The notes: a model not told the origin generated them from the letters alone. Positions 26,813-36,558 are shown, numbered from the stretch's first letter. The stretch: DNA of 64,000 nucleotides from Hymenobacter sp. YIM 151500-1 (GCF_025979885.1 NZ_CP110139.1:62001-126000); one strand, 5' to 3'. A program made the numbers and translations.

Positions 26813-27064
26813 TTATTTCAGCGAGTCGGTTACGTAGGGCATCAGGGCCAGGTGGCGGGCTTTGGCCACAGCCTGCGCTACTTTACGCTGGAACTTCAGG
26901 CTGGTGCCGGTAATGCGACGCGGCAGCACGCGGCCCTGCTCGTTTACGAACTTCAACAGGAAGTTCGGGTCTTTGTAGTCCACGTACTTGATGCCGTTCT
27001 TCTTGAAGCGGCAGTACTTCTTGCGCGTATCCTGCTTGTGGATTTTTTCGTTGGCGAGGCTCAT
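26813..27064 (-). CDS. rpsR: 30S ribosomal protein S18
   Basis: Small-subunit protein that binds 16S rRNA as a heterodimer with S6. The 83-residue length and the typical region FVNEQGRVLPRRITGTSL with KFQRKVAQAVAKARHLALMPY identify it. It follows rpsF by 4 bases, indicating translational coupling. Confidence 0.97.
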   Translation of the reverse strand: MSLANEKIHKQDTRKKYCRFKKNGIKYVDYKDPNFLLKFVNEQGRVLPRRITGTSLKFQRKVAQAVAKARHLALMPYVTDSLK

Positions 27065-27068
27065 CTAC

Positions 27069-27446
27069 TTATTGGGCTACGGCTTCCGATTGTTGTTTGG
27101 CTTTTTGCTGGTTCATCTCGCCATTGCGGCGGCGCTGGTTGTACGCTACAGCGTGCTTGTCCAGTACCGTGGTCAGGAAGCGGATAATCCGCTCGTCGCG
27201 GCGGAAGGCCAGCTCCAGCGTGTCCACGATGTTGCCTGAGCCAGTGAACTCCACCAGAAAGTAATAGCCGGTCGACTTCTTCTGAATGGGATACGCCAGC
27301 TTCTTGAGGCCCCAGGCCTCGGTGTTGATAATGTCGGCGCTATTTTCCTTAAGCACCTGGGTGAACTTCTCGACCGTCTCTTGCACCTGGCTCTCGTTCA
27401 GCACGGGAGTCAGAATGAAGACCGTCTCGTAATTTCTTACTTCCAT
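27069..27446 (-). CDS. rpsF: 30S ribosomal protein S6
   Basis: Primary partner of S18 on the platform of the 30S subunit. 125 residues; typical stretches are NYETVFILTPVL, WGLKKLAYPIQKKSTGYYFLVEF and ELAFRRDERIIRFLT, followed by a Gln/Lys-rich tail. First gene of the operon; a -7 element lies at 27488-27495 and a small hairpin overlapping the start codon could be an S6:S18 autoregulatory site. Confidence 0.97.
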   Translation of the reverse strand: MEVRNYETVFILTPVLNESQVQETVEKFTQVLKENSADIINTEAWGLKKLAYPIQKKSTGYYFLVEFTGSGNIVDTLELAFRRDERIIRFLTTVLDKHAVAYNQRRRNGEMNQQKAKQQSEAVAQ

Positions 27447-27467
27447 TACGACGGGGTGAAAAAATGG
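27443..27467 (-). promoter_or_regulatory. Small leader hairpin over the rpsF start codon
   Basis: On the minus strand CCATT and AATGG pair around a loop containing CACCCCG; the second arm includes the rpsF ATG. Known S6:S18 leader sites are hairpins with a CCG/CACC-type loop that mimic 16S helix 22, so this is a candidate autoregulatory site. Only the stem and loop are seen; binding is inference. Confidence 0.3.
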
Positions 27468-27487
27468 TGAAAAACTGAAATGAGGGG

Positions 27488-27495
27488 CAAAGATA
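27488..27495 (-). promoter_or_regulatory. rpsF operon -7 element TATCTTTG
   Basis: Exact match to TAnnTTTG on the minus strand, 42 bases upstream of the rpsF ATG. No TTTG box at the ideal spacing; strong ribosomal promoters in this phylum often have only the -7 part clear. Confidence 0.6.
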
Positions 27496-27766
27496 AGACG
27501 ATTCCTGGTAAAGTGTAGCTGTGAACTATACTTTATTCAGGATAAATCTTTGCTAACAATTTGAGGATCATAGCCAAACTTTAGCCCCGGATTAGCAGTT
27601 GACCAGTTGCATACTAGCACCGGGCCAGTGGCCTCGATGGTGGTAGAATGGCGATGGGGCTACTCCTTATAGTAAGGAGAACAAGAGAACAGAATCGGGG
27701 ATGGATTGCTAGTGCTTTTAGAATGTTTCTAAGCAAGCAGCCAGGGCGAAAATTAGCGAAAGCCGG
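27496..27766. other. Intergenic region between divergent rpsF and respiratory operons
   Basis: Contains the perfect palindrome CTCCTTA-TAG-TAAGGAG (27663-27679 region), a possible operator or hairpin about 90 bases upstream of the actA promoter. No gene is seen. Confidence 0.4.
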
Positions 27767-27797
27767 TTTGTTCTCTGGGTTTCCCAACCTACATTTG
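27767..27797 (+). promoter_or_regulatory. Promoter of the respiratory (act-cox) operon
   Basis: TTTG at 27767-27770, a spacer of exactly 19 bases, and TACATTTG at 27790-27797 make a complete match to the Bacteroidota primary-sigma consensus. It implies a transcript start near 27803 and fixes the actA start at the ATG at 27845 rather than the earlier in-frame start at 27797. Confidence 0.82.
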
Positions 27798-27844
27798 TGG
27801 CCTTGAAGCACCCCCGCGTTTCTTTTTTCCAGTCAACTTGTGCT

Positions 27845-29200
27845 ATGAATAGCATCCGACTTCGTTCCTTACCTCATCTCTTTCTGGCTCTGTTCCTGAC
27901 CATTGCTACCCTGGGTACGTCGGTGGGCCAGAACACGGGCGATGCTCCGGCCGTGAGCAAAGAAGGAGTAACTCCCGGCGCTACGGCCGCCGCTACTACC
28001 GCAACTGCCACGGCTCCGGCTGCCGGCGGAGGCGACGCCGCCGCTATTGCGGCCGGCGATGCTCTGTTTAAAGGCAACTGCGCCCAGTGTCACGCTATTG
28101 AGGGCGTAGTGGTTGGTCCGGCCCTGGGAGGTATCACCAAGCGCCGCCCGGTTTCCTGGCTGATTCCCTGGATTCGCAACTCCAGCAAAATGGTGGCCAG
28201 CGGCGACGAATACGCCGTGAAAATCTTCAACGAGTATCAGAAGCAGCAAATGCCCAGCTTCCAGCTGAGCGACGACGAAATCAAGTCGATTCTGGCCTAC
28301 ATTACGGCGGAAGAAGGCAAGTCGGCTGGTGCGGGCGCAATGGATGCCAAAACGAACATCACGCCCGCCGATGGAGCAGAAACGCCCGGCAACGGCGCTG
28401 CTGGGGCAGAAGCTGGTGCCGGCAAGTACATGAACGTGCTGCTCATCGTGCTGGTGGTGGTACTGATTGTACTGGTGGTAACGCTGGTTATCATTGCCAA
28501 CATCATGAAAGACGTGCTGCGCGGCCGCAAAGACCTCGACGGCCGCGACCGGGAGCTGATTGAGCAGCGCTTCGACTTCACTAAGATTTACAAGTCGCCG
28601 GTGGTGCGCGGCATTGTCGGGACGGTGTTCGTGCTGGCTGTGCTTTACGAAACCATTCAGGGCGTAATGGCCGTGGGCTTGCAGCAGGGTTACCAGCCTA
28701 CCCAGCCCATTGCTTTCTCGCATAAGCTGCACGCCGGGGAGCACCAGATTAACTGCGCCTACTGCCACACTTCGGTATATAAGAGCAAGTCGGCCAACAT
28801 TCCTTCGGCCAACATCTGTATGAACTGCCACTCGCAGATCAAAACCGAGTCGCCGGAGATTCGCAAAATCTACCGCGCCATCGAGCGGAAGCAGCCCATT
28901 CAGTGGGTGCGCGTGCACAACCTGCCTGACCTAGCTTACTTCAACCACGCCCAACACACGCAGGTAGGCGGTATTGAGTGCCAGACCTGCCACGGCCCCA
29001 TCCAGAACATGGAAGTGGTGTACCAGTACTCGGCCCTGACTATGGGCTGGTGCATCAACTGCCACCGCGAAACCCCGCTGAACACCAAGGGCAACGGCTA
29101 CTACGACAACCTCGTGAAGCTGCACGATAAAGCCAACAGCGCCGTGCCGTTCACGGTGTCGTCGAACGGTGGTACGGAGTGCTCGAAGTGCCACTATTAA
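27845..29200 (+). CDS. actA: Alternative complex III subunit A: monoheme plus pentaheme cytochrome c fusion
   Basis: Periplasmic electron-transfer subunit of alternative complex III, which oxidises menaquinol and reduces cytochrome c or the oxidase directly. Of 451 residues, about 1-29 are a signal peptide. A monoheme domain follows with CAQCH at 79-83 and a likely Met ligand (QQMPSF). A Gly/Ala linker, two membrane helices (about 196-222 and 258-275) and then the ActA pentaheme domain come next, with CAYCH, CMNCH, CQTCH, CINCH and CSKCH, giving six heme c sites in total. The pentaheme ActA of Rhodothermus marinus lacks the N-terminal monoheme part; here it may be a tethered electron shuttle. 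First gene of the operon. Confidence 0.92.
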   Translation: MNSIRLRSLPHLFLALFLTIATLGTSVGQNTGDAPAVSKEGVTPGATAAATTATATAPAAGGGDAAAIAAGDALFKGNCAQCHAIEGVVVGPALGGITKRRPVSWLIPWIRNSSKMVASGDEYAVKIFNEYQKQQMPSFQLSDDEIKSILAYITAEEGKSAGAGAMDAKTNITPADGAETPGNGAAGAEAGAGKYMNVLLIVLVVVLIVLVVTLVIIANIMKDVLRGRKDLDGRDRELIEQRFDFTKIYKSPVVRGIVGTVFVLAVLYETIQGVMAVGLQQGYQPTQPIAFSHKLHAGEHQINCAYCHTSVYKSKSANIPSANICMNCHSQIKTESPEIRKIYRAIERKQPIQWVRVHNLPDLAYFNHAQHTQVGGIECQTCHGPIQNMEVVYQYSALTMGWCINCHRETPLNTKGNGYYDNLVKLHDKANSAVPFTVSSNGGTECSKCHY

Positions 29201-29217
29201 TCGGTTCTAAGGTTTGG

Positions 29218-29250
29218 GAGCTTGGGTTCTTGATTAAGATGCCCAAGCTC
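29218..29250. repeat. Hairpin in the actA-actB gap
   Basis: GAGCTTGGG and CCCAAGCTC form a perfect 9-bp stem. The same gap also has GGTTTGGGAG / CTTGGG words before it and CCAAGACCC / CCCCAAGACCCC words up to 29358, so the whole 160-base gap looks like a degenerate inverted-repeat unit of the same kind as the one between actB and actC. Confidence 0.55.
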
Positions 29251-29360
29251 ACCCAGACCACTTAAGCCAACAGCCTCCAAAACAAAGCATTGCACTTGCG
29301 GACTACTTCGGGTCAGGAAACCAAGACCCTTCGTCCCCAAGACCCCAAGACCCCACACAA

Positions 29361-32300
29361 ATGCAAGAGTCGCCTAAGTACTGGAAGGGAATAGAGGAAC
29401 TGGAGAACTCGCCGGAGTTTATCAAGAACGCCCTCACGGAGTTTGCAGACTTCCTGCCGGTGAAGGATACGCATGGCACGTCGGATGCTACTGTGGCTCC
29501 GCGCCGCGACTTTCTCAAGCTCATGGGCTTCGGCATTGCCGCCGCCACCCTGGCCAGCTGCGAAGCCCCCGTACGGAAGGCCATTCCGTACCTGAATAAG
29601 CCCGAGGAGGTTGATCCGGGCATTCCCAACTTCTACGCTTCCACTTACTTCAACGGCCAGGATTACAACAGCGTCCTGATCAAGACCCGCGAAGGCCGCC
29701 CGATCAAGCTGGAAGGCAACCCGGAGTCGCCGATTACCCGCGGTGGCTTATCGGCCCGTGCCCAGGCTTCGGTGCTGAGCCTCTATGATGGCGGCCGGTT
29801 AAAGAACTTTGCCATTGATGGCAAGCCGGCTGACAAAGACCTGGTGGACCAGCGTGTGCGCACCGCCCTGGCTAGCACAACCGGTAAGATTGCCATTGTG
29901 TCGCCGACTATTATCAGCCCGTCGACCAAGAAGGTAATTGCCGAGTTTGCGGCCCGCTTCCCCAATACCGAGCACGTGATGTACGACGCCAATTCGGTAT
30001 CGGGCCTGCTGCGCGCCAATGGCGGCGTTCTGCCTTCGTTTGACTTCAGCAAAGCCAACGTCATTGTCAGCTTCGGCGCCGATTTCCTGGGCACCTGGAT
30101 TTCGCCGGTAGAATACGCTCAGCAGTACGTCGCCAACCGGAAAGTATCGACGGAGAAGAAAACGATGTCGCGGCACTTCCAGTTTGAGTCGGCTATGACG
30201 TTGACTGGGGCTAATGCCGACGTACGGGTGCCACTGAAGCCCTCAGAAGTTGGTGAGGCGGTGCTGGCCCTCTACAACGAAGTGGCTGGCGGCGGCAGCG
30301 CCTCCACTTACAACAATGCCCAACTGAAGAAAGCCGCGCGGGAGCTGAAAGCCGCCGGTGGCCGCGCCTTGGTGGTAGCCGGCTCCAACGACCCGGCTGT
30401 TCAAACGCTGGTAGCAGCCATCAACCGCGCCCTTGGTTCTGTAGCCATCGACACTGCGGCACCCTCCCTGGTTCGTCAGGGCGACGATGCCCGCATGGCT
30501 CGTCTGGTGCGTGAGATGAACAGTGGCCAAGTAGGTGCCGTCATCTTCTACCACGCCAACCCCGTCTTCGACCACCCATTGGGTGAGCAGGTGGTGGCAG
30601 GACTGAAGAAGGTGAAGACTACTATTTCTCTCAACGACCGGCTCGACGAAACCGGTTCTCTGTGCACCTACGCCGCTCCCGACCACAACTGGATGGAGTC
30701 GTGGAACGACTACGAGCCGAAGCGCGGCTACCTGAGCCTGGCGCAGCCGGTGATTACGCCGCTGTTTGCTACCCGGCAGGCCCAGGATTCGCTGCTAACC
30801 TGGGCTGGCAACCCCACCAGCTACTACCACTACCTCCGCAACCAGTGGCGCGGGGTGCTGGGCGGCAACTTCCAGAAGGCCTGGGACAAAGCTGTGCACG
30901 ACGGCGTGGCCCGCGGCACCGCCACACCGGCTACTGCCGTACCGGTTGCCCCGGCGCTGGATGTTAACGGAGCTATTGCCGCCATTAAGTCGGCTCCCAA
31001 GGCTGCCGGCGTTGAGTTGTGCATCTACGAAAAGGTGGGTATTGGCAACGGCAACGTAGAAGCTAATAACCCCTGGCTGCAAGAGCTGCCCGACCCGGTT
31101 TCGAAAGCTACGTGGGGCAACTACGTAGCGGTGCCCCGCGCCATGGCCGTGGAGCAGCAGTGGGAGCAGGGCGACGTGGTGAAGGTAACGGCTAATGGCA
31201 AGTCGGTTGAGCTACCCGTGCTGATTCAGCCGGGCCAAGCGGCCGGCAGCATCAGCATTGCCCTGGGCTATGGCCGCACCAAAGCCGGCCGGGTTGGTGA
31301 CCAGGTAGGGGCCAACGTGCTGCCGCTGGCACCCACGCGCAACGACGCCATTAGCTACCACACTGCCGTGCAGCTGAGCAAGACCGACGCTAAGTCGCCC
31401 ATTGCCCAGACGCAGACCCACCACACCATGATGGACCGCAAGCCGGTGGTGCAGGAAGCTACCCTAGCGCAGTACATCAAGAACCCCAAGGAAGTCACCG
31501 AATACGAGCGTATCTCAACGCCAGAGGGCCTGGAGAAACCTAACAAGGTGTCGTTGTGGCAGGACTACGAGTACAAGAACCACCACTGGGGCATGGCCAT
31601 CGACCTGAACTCGTGCATTGGCTGCGGCTCGTGCGTCATCGGGTGCCAGGTAGAAAACAATGTGGCCGTAGTAGGCAAGCAGGAAGTGCTTAACCGTCGC
31701 GAAATGCACTGGATGCGCATCGACCGGTACTACAGCTCCGACCACCACAAGGAAGAGTTCGAGCAGGAAGGCAAGCTAGCTACCTACGCCGCCATGGAAG
31801 ACCCTTCGGAAAATCCGCAGGTTATCTTCCAGCCTATGCTCTGCCAGCACTGCAACCACGCCCCCTGCGAAACGGTGTGCCCCGTACTGGCTACTACGCA
31901 CAGCTCGGAAGGTCTCAACCAGATGACTTACAACCGCTGCGTGGGTACCCGCTACTGCGCCAACAACTGCCCCTATAAAGTGCGCCGTTTCAACTGGTTC
32001 TCGTACTACTCTAACGAAAAGTTTGAAGCCGTAAACAGCCACATGTTCACCGACCTGGGCCGCATGGTGCTGAACCCGGACGTTACGGTGCGTGCCCGCG
32101 GTGTAATGGAAAAATGCTCGTTCTGCGTGCAGCGGATTCAGCTCGGTAAACTGGAAGCCAAAAAGCAGAAGCGCCGCCCGAAAGATGGGGAGGTGGTAAC
32201 GGCCTGCGCGCAGTCCTGCCCCACGCAAGCCATTGTGTTCGGCGACATGCGTGACCCGGCTTCGCGCATCTCGCAGCTCTTGCGCCGTGAAGACGGTGAG

Positions 32301-32396
32301 CGGGCTTTCCATGCCCTCGATGCCCTGAACGTGCAACCCAATGTCACGTACCTGACGAAGATTCGCAACACGGAAACGTCGGAATTCAACGCCTAA
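29361..32396 (+). CDS. actB: Alternative complex III subunit B (molybdopterin-like plus iron-sulfur domains)
   Basis: Periplasmic iron-sulfur subunit that links quinol oxidation at ActC/ActF to the hemes. 1011 residues. A twin-arginine motif (RRDFLK, 48-53) precedes a hydrophobic stretch ending in ASC (Cys67, possible lipidation). The B1 part (about 80-700) is a degenerate molybdopterin-oxidoreductase domain without cofactor, as in the family. The B2 part (about 745-960) has four cysteine clusters: CIGCGSCVIGC, CQHCNHAPCETVC, the CVGTRYCANNC region, and CSFC with CAQSC. All these are expected for 3Fe-4S and 4Fe-4S clusters. Confidence 0.94.
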   Translation: MQESPKYWKGIEELENSPEFIKNALTEFADFLPVKDTHGTSDATVAPRRDFLKLMGFGIAAATLASCEAPVRKAIPYLNKPEEVDPGIPNFYASTYFNGQDYNSVLIKTREGRPIKLEGNPESPITRGGLSARAQASVLSLYDGGRLKNFAIDGKPADKDLVDQRVRTALASTTGKIAIVSPTIISPSTKKVIAEFAARFPNTEHVMYDANSVSGLLRANGGVLPSFDFSKANVIVSFGADFLGTWISPVEYAQQYVANRKVSTEKKTMSRHFQFESAMTLTGANADVRVPLKPSEVGEAVLALYNEVAGGGSASTYNNAQLKKAARELKAAGGRALVVAGSNDPAVQTLVAAINRALGSVAIDTAAPSLVRQGDDARMARLVREMNSGQVGAVIFYHANPVFDHPLGEQVVAGLKKVKTTISLNDRLDETGSLCTYAAPDHNWMESWNDYEPKRGYLSLAQPVITPLFATRQAQDSLLTWAGNPTSYYHYLRNQWRGVLGGNFQKAWDKAVHDGVARGTATPATAVPVAPALDVNGAIAAIKSAPKAAGVELCIYEKVGIGNGNVEANNPWLQELPDPVSKATWGNYVAVPRAMAVEQQWEQGDVVKVTANGKSVELPVLIQPGQAAGSISIALGYGRTKAGRVGDQVGANVLPLAPTRNDAISYHTAVQLSKTDAKSPIAQTQTHHTMMDRKPVVQEATLAQYIKNPKEVTEYERISTPEGLEKPNKVSLWQDYEYKNHHWGMAIDLNSCIGCGSCVIGCQVENNVAVVGKQEVLNRREMHWMRIDRYYSSDHHKEEFEQEGKLATYAAMEDPSENPQVIFQPMLCQHCNHAPCETVCPVLATTHSSEGLNQMTYNRCVGTRYCANNCPYKVRRFNWFSYYSNEKFEAVNSHMFTDLGRMVLNPDVTVRARGVMEKCSFCVQRIQLGKLEAKKQKRRPKDGEVVTACAQSCPTQAIVFGDMRDPASRISQLLRREDGERAFHALDALNVQPNVTYLTKIRNTETSEFNA

Positions 32397-32410
32397 CCTC
32401 GGGACTAGAT

Positions 32411-32499
32411 TGTTGGGGACTTAGGGACTTGGTTTTCAGTTCGGAAGCCTTTTCCAATTCGCCGAAAACCAAGTCCCCAAGTCCCTAAGACCCCAACAA
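32411..32499. repeat. Hairpin element between actB and actC with GGGACTTGG repeats
   Basis: Arm 32411-32437 (TTGGGGACTTAGGGACTTGG) and arm 32464-32499 are inverted copies, the second carrying one extra GGGACTTG-type unit. The loop is about 26 bases. The element almost fills the 119-base actB-actC gap. There is no T run, so it is not an ordinary terminator. Confidence 0.7.
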
Positions 32500-32515
32500 C
32501 ATAATTCACAACACT

Positions 32516-33973
32516 ATGCAGCACGTATCGCCTGTACGGGAGCCGCTCGTTACCGGGGGGAAAACGTACCACGACGTCACCCAGGACGTGTGCCGCCAAG
32601 TAGAAGCCAAGCCCAACATTCGCTGGATGGCTGCTCTGAGCGTTGCACTGCTTCTCCTCGGCGTCTTCTTCTACTCCGTGTACCGCACCCTGTGGTACGG
32701 TATCGGGGAATGGGGGCTCAACAAAACCGTTGGTTGGGCTTGGGATATCACCAACTTCGTGTGGTGGGTAGGTATTGGCCACGCTGGCACGCTGATTTCG
32801 GCCGTACTGCTGCTGTTCCGCCAGAAGTGGCGGACCTCCATCAACCGGGCGGCTGAAGCCATGACCATCTTCGCCGTAATCTGCGCCGCTATGTTCCCGG
32901 TGCTGCACATGGGCCGTCCTTGGCTCGCATACTGGGTGTTTCCCTTCCAGAATACGTTCGGTTCGCTGTGGGTGAACTTCAATTCGCCACTGCTCTGGGA
33001 CGTATTCGCTATTTCGACTTACTTCTCGGTTTCGCTCGTATTCTGGTACACGGGCCTGATTCCTGACTTTGCTACCATCCGCGACCGGGCCAAAGGCCCG
33101 ATTGCCAAGCGTGCGTACGCCCTGCTAAGCTTCGGCTGGCGCGGCTCGGCCAAGCACTGGTCACGCTACGAAACGGTGTCCCTGATTCTGGCCGGTGTTT
33201 CGACTCCGTTGGTACTGTCGGTACACACCATTGTATCAATGGACTTTGCTACCTCGGTGGTTCCGGGCTGGCACACCACCATCTTCCCGCCCTACTTCGT
33301 GGCCGGTGCTATCTTCTCGGGCTTCGCCATGGTGCTCACGCTGATGCTGATTACCCGCGTGGTGTTTAAGCTGGAAGACTATATTACGCTGGAGCACATT
33401 GCTCTCATGAACAAAATCATGATGATTACGGGCTCCATCGTAGGGGTAGCGTACATCACCGAGTTTTTCATTGCCTGGTACTCGCAGGTTGAGTTCGAGC
33501 AGTACGCCTTCATTAACCGCGCCACGGGTCCTTACTGGTGGGCCTACTGGTCGATGATGACCTGCAACGTGATTTCGCCCCAGCTGGTGTGGATTCGTCG
33601 CATTCGCTATAGTATCCCGGCCACGTTCGTGCTGTCCATCATCGTAAACATCGGGATGTGGTTTGAGCGCTTCGTAATCATCGTTACCTCGCTGCACCGC
33701 GACTACCTGCCGTCGAGCTGGGTGATGTTCTCGCCCACCATCATCGACATTGGCATATATGTGGGCACAATTGGTTTGTTCTTCACTCTGTTCCTGCTGT
33801 TTGCCAAGTTCTTCCCGGTAATCAACATGGCGGAAGTGAAGTCGGTGCTGAAGTACACCGTCGACAATGGCCCCACCTACACCGGTGTCGACAAGCACCA
33901 GCACGCTCATCAGCCCGCTACCACCCACGGAGTTCCGGCTTCGGCCCCTGTAAACTACAACAAGCATGACTAA
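32516..33973 (+). CDS. actC: Alternative complex III subunit C (NrfD-like membrane protein)
   Basis: Quinol-binding integral membrane subunit of the NrfD/PsrC family; 485 residues with about ten hydrophobic segments from residue 40 onward. Conserved stretches include [15 protein letters not shown] and [10 protein letters not shown] near the predicted quinol site, and a His-rich tail ([12 protein letters not shown]). It ends inside the start of actD (8-base overlap), showing translational coupling. Confidence 0.94.
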   Translation: MQHVSPVREPLVTGGKTYHDVTQDVCRQVEAKPNIRWMAALSVALLLLGVFFYSVYRTLWYGIGEWGLNKTVGWAWDITNFVWWVGIGHAGTLISAVLLLFRQKWRTSINRAAEAMTIFAVICAAMFPVLHMGRPWLAYWVFPFQNTFGSLWVNFNSPLLWDVFAISTYFSVSLVFWYTGLIPDFATIRDRAKGPIAKRAYALLSFGWRGSAKHWSRYETVSLILAGVSTPLVLSVHTIVSMDFATSVVPGWHTTIFPPYFVAGAIFSGFAMVLTLMLITRVVFKLEDYITLEHIALMNKIMMITGSIVGVAYITEFFIAWYSQVEFEQYAFINRATGPYWWAYWSMMTCNVISPQLVWIRRIRYSIPATFVLSIIVNIGMWFERFVIIVTSLHRDYLPSSWVMFSPTIIDIGIYVGTIGLFFTLFLLFAKFFPVINMAEVKSVLKYTVDNGPTYTGVDKHQHAHQPATTHGVPASAPVNYNKHD

Positions 33974-34490
33974 GCGCTTCGCCCTCGGCATCTTCGACGA
34001 CGAAGACGTGCTGCTGCACGCCGTTGAAAACGTCCGCGAAGCGGGCGTAAAGATCTACGAAGTTTTTACGCCGTTTCCGGTGCACGGCATCGACGAGGCT
34101 CTAGGCATCGAACGTTCCCGGCTACCCATTGCGGCATTCTTCTACGGCCTTACCGGCCTGAGCTTCGCTCTGTGGATGCAGATCTACATGCTGGGCTTTG
34201 ACTGGCCGATGATTATTGGCGGTAAGCCGCACATTGCGCTGCCGGCCTTTATCCCGGTTGCCTTTGAGATGACGGTTCTCTTCTGCGCACACGGCATGAT
34301 GATTACCTTCTTCCTCATCAGCAAGCTCTGGCCGCGGTGGAAAGTGCCCGTTCTGGATGTGCGCTCCACCGACGATAAGTTTGTGATGGCAATCGAGGTA
34401 AATGAAAATACCGACATAGGCAAGCTAACGCAGCTGCTGCGTGAAAACGGCGCTTCGGAGGTGAACCAAAAAGAAATGTCCAAGTTCTAA
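33966..34490 (+). CDS. actD: Alternative complex III subunit D (DUF3341)
   Basis: Small membrane subunit of the complex with two helices; 174 residues. The N-terminal DUF3341 part ([22 protein letters not shown]) is cytoplasmic and the two helices lie at about residues 58-80 and 95-118. Overlaps actC by 8 bases and its stop codon overlaps the actE ATG (TAATG). Confidence 0.93.
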   Translation: MTKRFALGIFDDEDVLLHAVENVREAGVKIYEVFTPFPVHGIDEALGIERSRLPIAAFFYGLTGLSFALWMQIYMLGFDWPMIIGGKPHIALPAFIPVAFEMTVLFCAHGMMITFFLISKLWPRWKVPVLDVRSTDDKFVMAIEVNENTDIGKLTQLLRENGASEVNQKEMSKF

Positions 34491-35221
34491 TGACGCATTC
34501 GCTGAAAATAAGTCTGCAAGCGTCGGCCGTGCTGCTGGCTTCGGTGTTCATCACCGCCTGCAACCGCGCCGATGATACTGGTCTGGAGTATGCTCCGGAG
34601 ATGTATGACCCGATTCCATACGAACCGTTGAAGCAGCTAAATGCCAATAAGGTCAATCCCATGGGCCTCAACCAGCGTGTTCCGGCTGTTGGTACAGTGC
34701 CACGTGGTAAGATGGACTATTACACCCACATCGGTAAAGACGATGTGGAAACGGCAGAGCGGGTTCTAAAGAATCCCTTTGCCTATACTAAAGCCAATCT
34801 GGAAGAAGGCAAAGTGCTGTACACCCGGATATGCTCCCAGTGTCACGGTGAGAACGGCGACGGCCAGGGGCCGGTAGGTTTAAAGTTTAAAGGCGTACCC
34901 AATTATTCGGCTGGCGCTTATAAGAACATGAATGATGGGCACATATACCACGTCATTCAGTGGGGCCGCAACCGCATGATGCCGCACGGCTCCATCGTGA
35001 ATCCCAAGGAGCGCTGGAAGATTGCCATGTATGTTCGGGCACTGCAATTGGGTAAAGGTCCCGATGGTGTAGCCGATTTCCTCGGCGCCCAAGCAGTGGC
35101 TCAAGACTCTTCACAGATGACGGACCGCGCCAACCAATCACCGGTACTGGAGGCTCAGGCAGATAAAGCCTCGTCCCTACCAGGGCAGGGAGATGGAGCA
35201 CGAAACGGCACGGCAAACTAA
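34490..35221 (+). CDS. actE: Alternative complex III subunit E (monoheme cytochrome c lipoprotein)
   Basis: Membrane-anchored cytochrome c subunit that passes electrons out of the complex. 243 residues with a lipoprotein signal (FITAC, Cys24), a heme site CSQCHGENG near residue 115, and a likely Met ligand (MMPHGS). The tail after about residue 205 is polar and disordered. Translationally coupled to actD. Confidence 0.94.
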   Translation: MTHSLKISLQASAVLLASVFITACNRADDTGLEYAPEMYDPIPYEPLKQLNANKVNPMGLNQRVPAVGTVPRGKMDYYTHIGKDDVETAERVLKNPFAYTKANLEEGKVLYTRICSQCHGENGDGQGPVGLKFKGVPNYSAGAYKNMNDGHIYHVIQWGRNRMMPHGSIVNPKERWKIAMYVRALQLGKGPDGVADFLGAQAVAQDSSQMTDRANQSPVLEAQADKASSLPGQGDGARNGTAN

Positions 35222-35229
35222 ACCTACCT

Positions 35230-36558
35230 ATGGCAACTCTGACGCATCAAGAAAGCGCCACGGCTGAATACCTGGAGGTTTCGCCGAACACCCGCAAACG
35301 ATTCATCATGCTCATCGTGGCTGGGGCCATTGTGCTGGGGATAGGCCTGTTGCTGGCCGCCCTGGGCATTGGAGCCGAACACCACGAAGGAGCCGCTGCT
35401 GCTCATGGTGCTACCAGCCACGGTGCCGGGGCCGCCGAAGGACACCACGGCAGCCCTGCCTGGCTGAAGCGCTTCATTGTTAGTCTGTGGCACAACAACG
35501 TCTTCTTCACCGGCGTAGCGGCCGTTGGAACGGTGTTCGTGGCTATTCAATACGTAGCCTATGCCGGCTGGTCCGTGCTCATTAAGCGAATAGCCGAGGC
35601 CCTCAGCGCCTGGCTGATTCCGGGTCTTGTGCTCATGCTGGTAATTTTCGGCATCAGCCTGATCAACCACGACATCTTCCACTGGACGATGCCGGGCATT
35701 ATGGAAAAAGGCAATGCCAACTACGACGCCATTATTGCTGGTAAGCAAGGGTACCTGAACCTGTGGTTCTACATTGCCCGCATGGTGATTTTCCTTGGCC
35801 TGTGGGCTTACTTCACGAAGCGTCTGCGCGACTTGTCACTGGCCGAAGACCTGAACGGCGGCACTCAGTACTTCCACAAAAGCATCAACGTTTCGGCGCT
35901 GTTCCTGGTAATCTTCGCTGTGTCGTCGCCGATTGCGGCCTGGGACTGGGTGATGTCGGTTGACACGCACTGGTTCTCGACAATGTTTGGCTGGTACGTT
36001 TTCGCCTCGTGGTGGGTGTCGGGCATTGCAGCCGTTACGCTGTGTACCATCCTGCTCAAGCAAGCCGGCTACCTGCGCTTCGTGCGCGAAGGCCACCTGC
36101 ACGACCTGGGCAAATTCATGTTCGGCTTCAGCATTTTCTGGACCTACGTGTGGTTCTCGCAGTTTATGCTGATCTGGTACGCCAACCTACCCGAAGAATC
36201 GGTGTACTTCAACCAGCGTCTGGGCGGGTTCAATGGTCAATACACTTGGCTGTTTTTCTTCAACCTATTCATCAACTTCGTATTCCCCTTCCTGGTGCTC
36301 ATGACCCGGGACGCCAAGCGCCAGATGATCATGCTCAAAATTGTGAGTATTGCTATTCTGATTGGCCACTGGTCGGACTTCTATTTGATGTTGATGCCCG
36401 GAACAATGAAAGCAGAGAACGGGTTTATCATTGAGATTGGCACCGCGCTAATTTTCTTGGGAGCCTTCCTGCTGCTGATGACGAAGCGTTTGGCTTCGGC
36501 CTCTCTGGTGCCGGTTCACCATCCGTTCCTGGACGAAAGCGTACACCACACCACCTGA
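35230..36558 (+). CDS. actF: Alternative complex III subunit F (NrfD-like membrane protein)
   Basis: Second large membrane subunit, homologous to ActC in fold; 442 residues with about ten hydrophobic helices. A His/Ala-rich loop (HHEGAAAAHGATSHGAG, about residues 54-70) lies after the first helix. Conserved stretches are AWDWVMSVDTHWFSTMFGWYVF-type and FSQFMLIWYANLPEE. It follows actE by 8 bases and is the last act gene; oxidase genes follow after a 95-base gap filled by an inverted repeat. Confidence 0.93.
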   Translation: MATLTHQESATAEYLEVSPNTRKRFIMLIVAGAIVLGIGLLLAALGIGAEHHEGAAAAHGATSHGAGAAEGHHGSPAWLKRFIVSLWHNNVFFTGVAAVGTVFVAIQYVAYAGWSVLIKRIAEALSAWLIPGLVLMLVIFGISLINHDIFHWTMPGIMEKGNANYDAIIAGKQGYLNLWFYIARMVIFLGLWAYFTKRLRDLSLAEDLNGGTQYFHKSINVSALFLVIFAVSSPIAAWDWVMSVDTHWFSTMFGWYVFASWWVSGIAAVTLCTILLKQAGYLRFVREGHLHDLGKFMFGFSIFWTYVWFSQFMLIWYANLPEESVYFNQRLGGFNGQYTWLFFFNLFINFVFPFLVLMTRDAKRQMIMLKIVSIAILIGHWSDFYLMLMPGTMKAENGFIIEIGTALIFLGAFLLLMTKRLASASLVPVHHPFLDESVHHTT

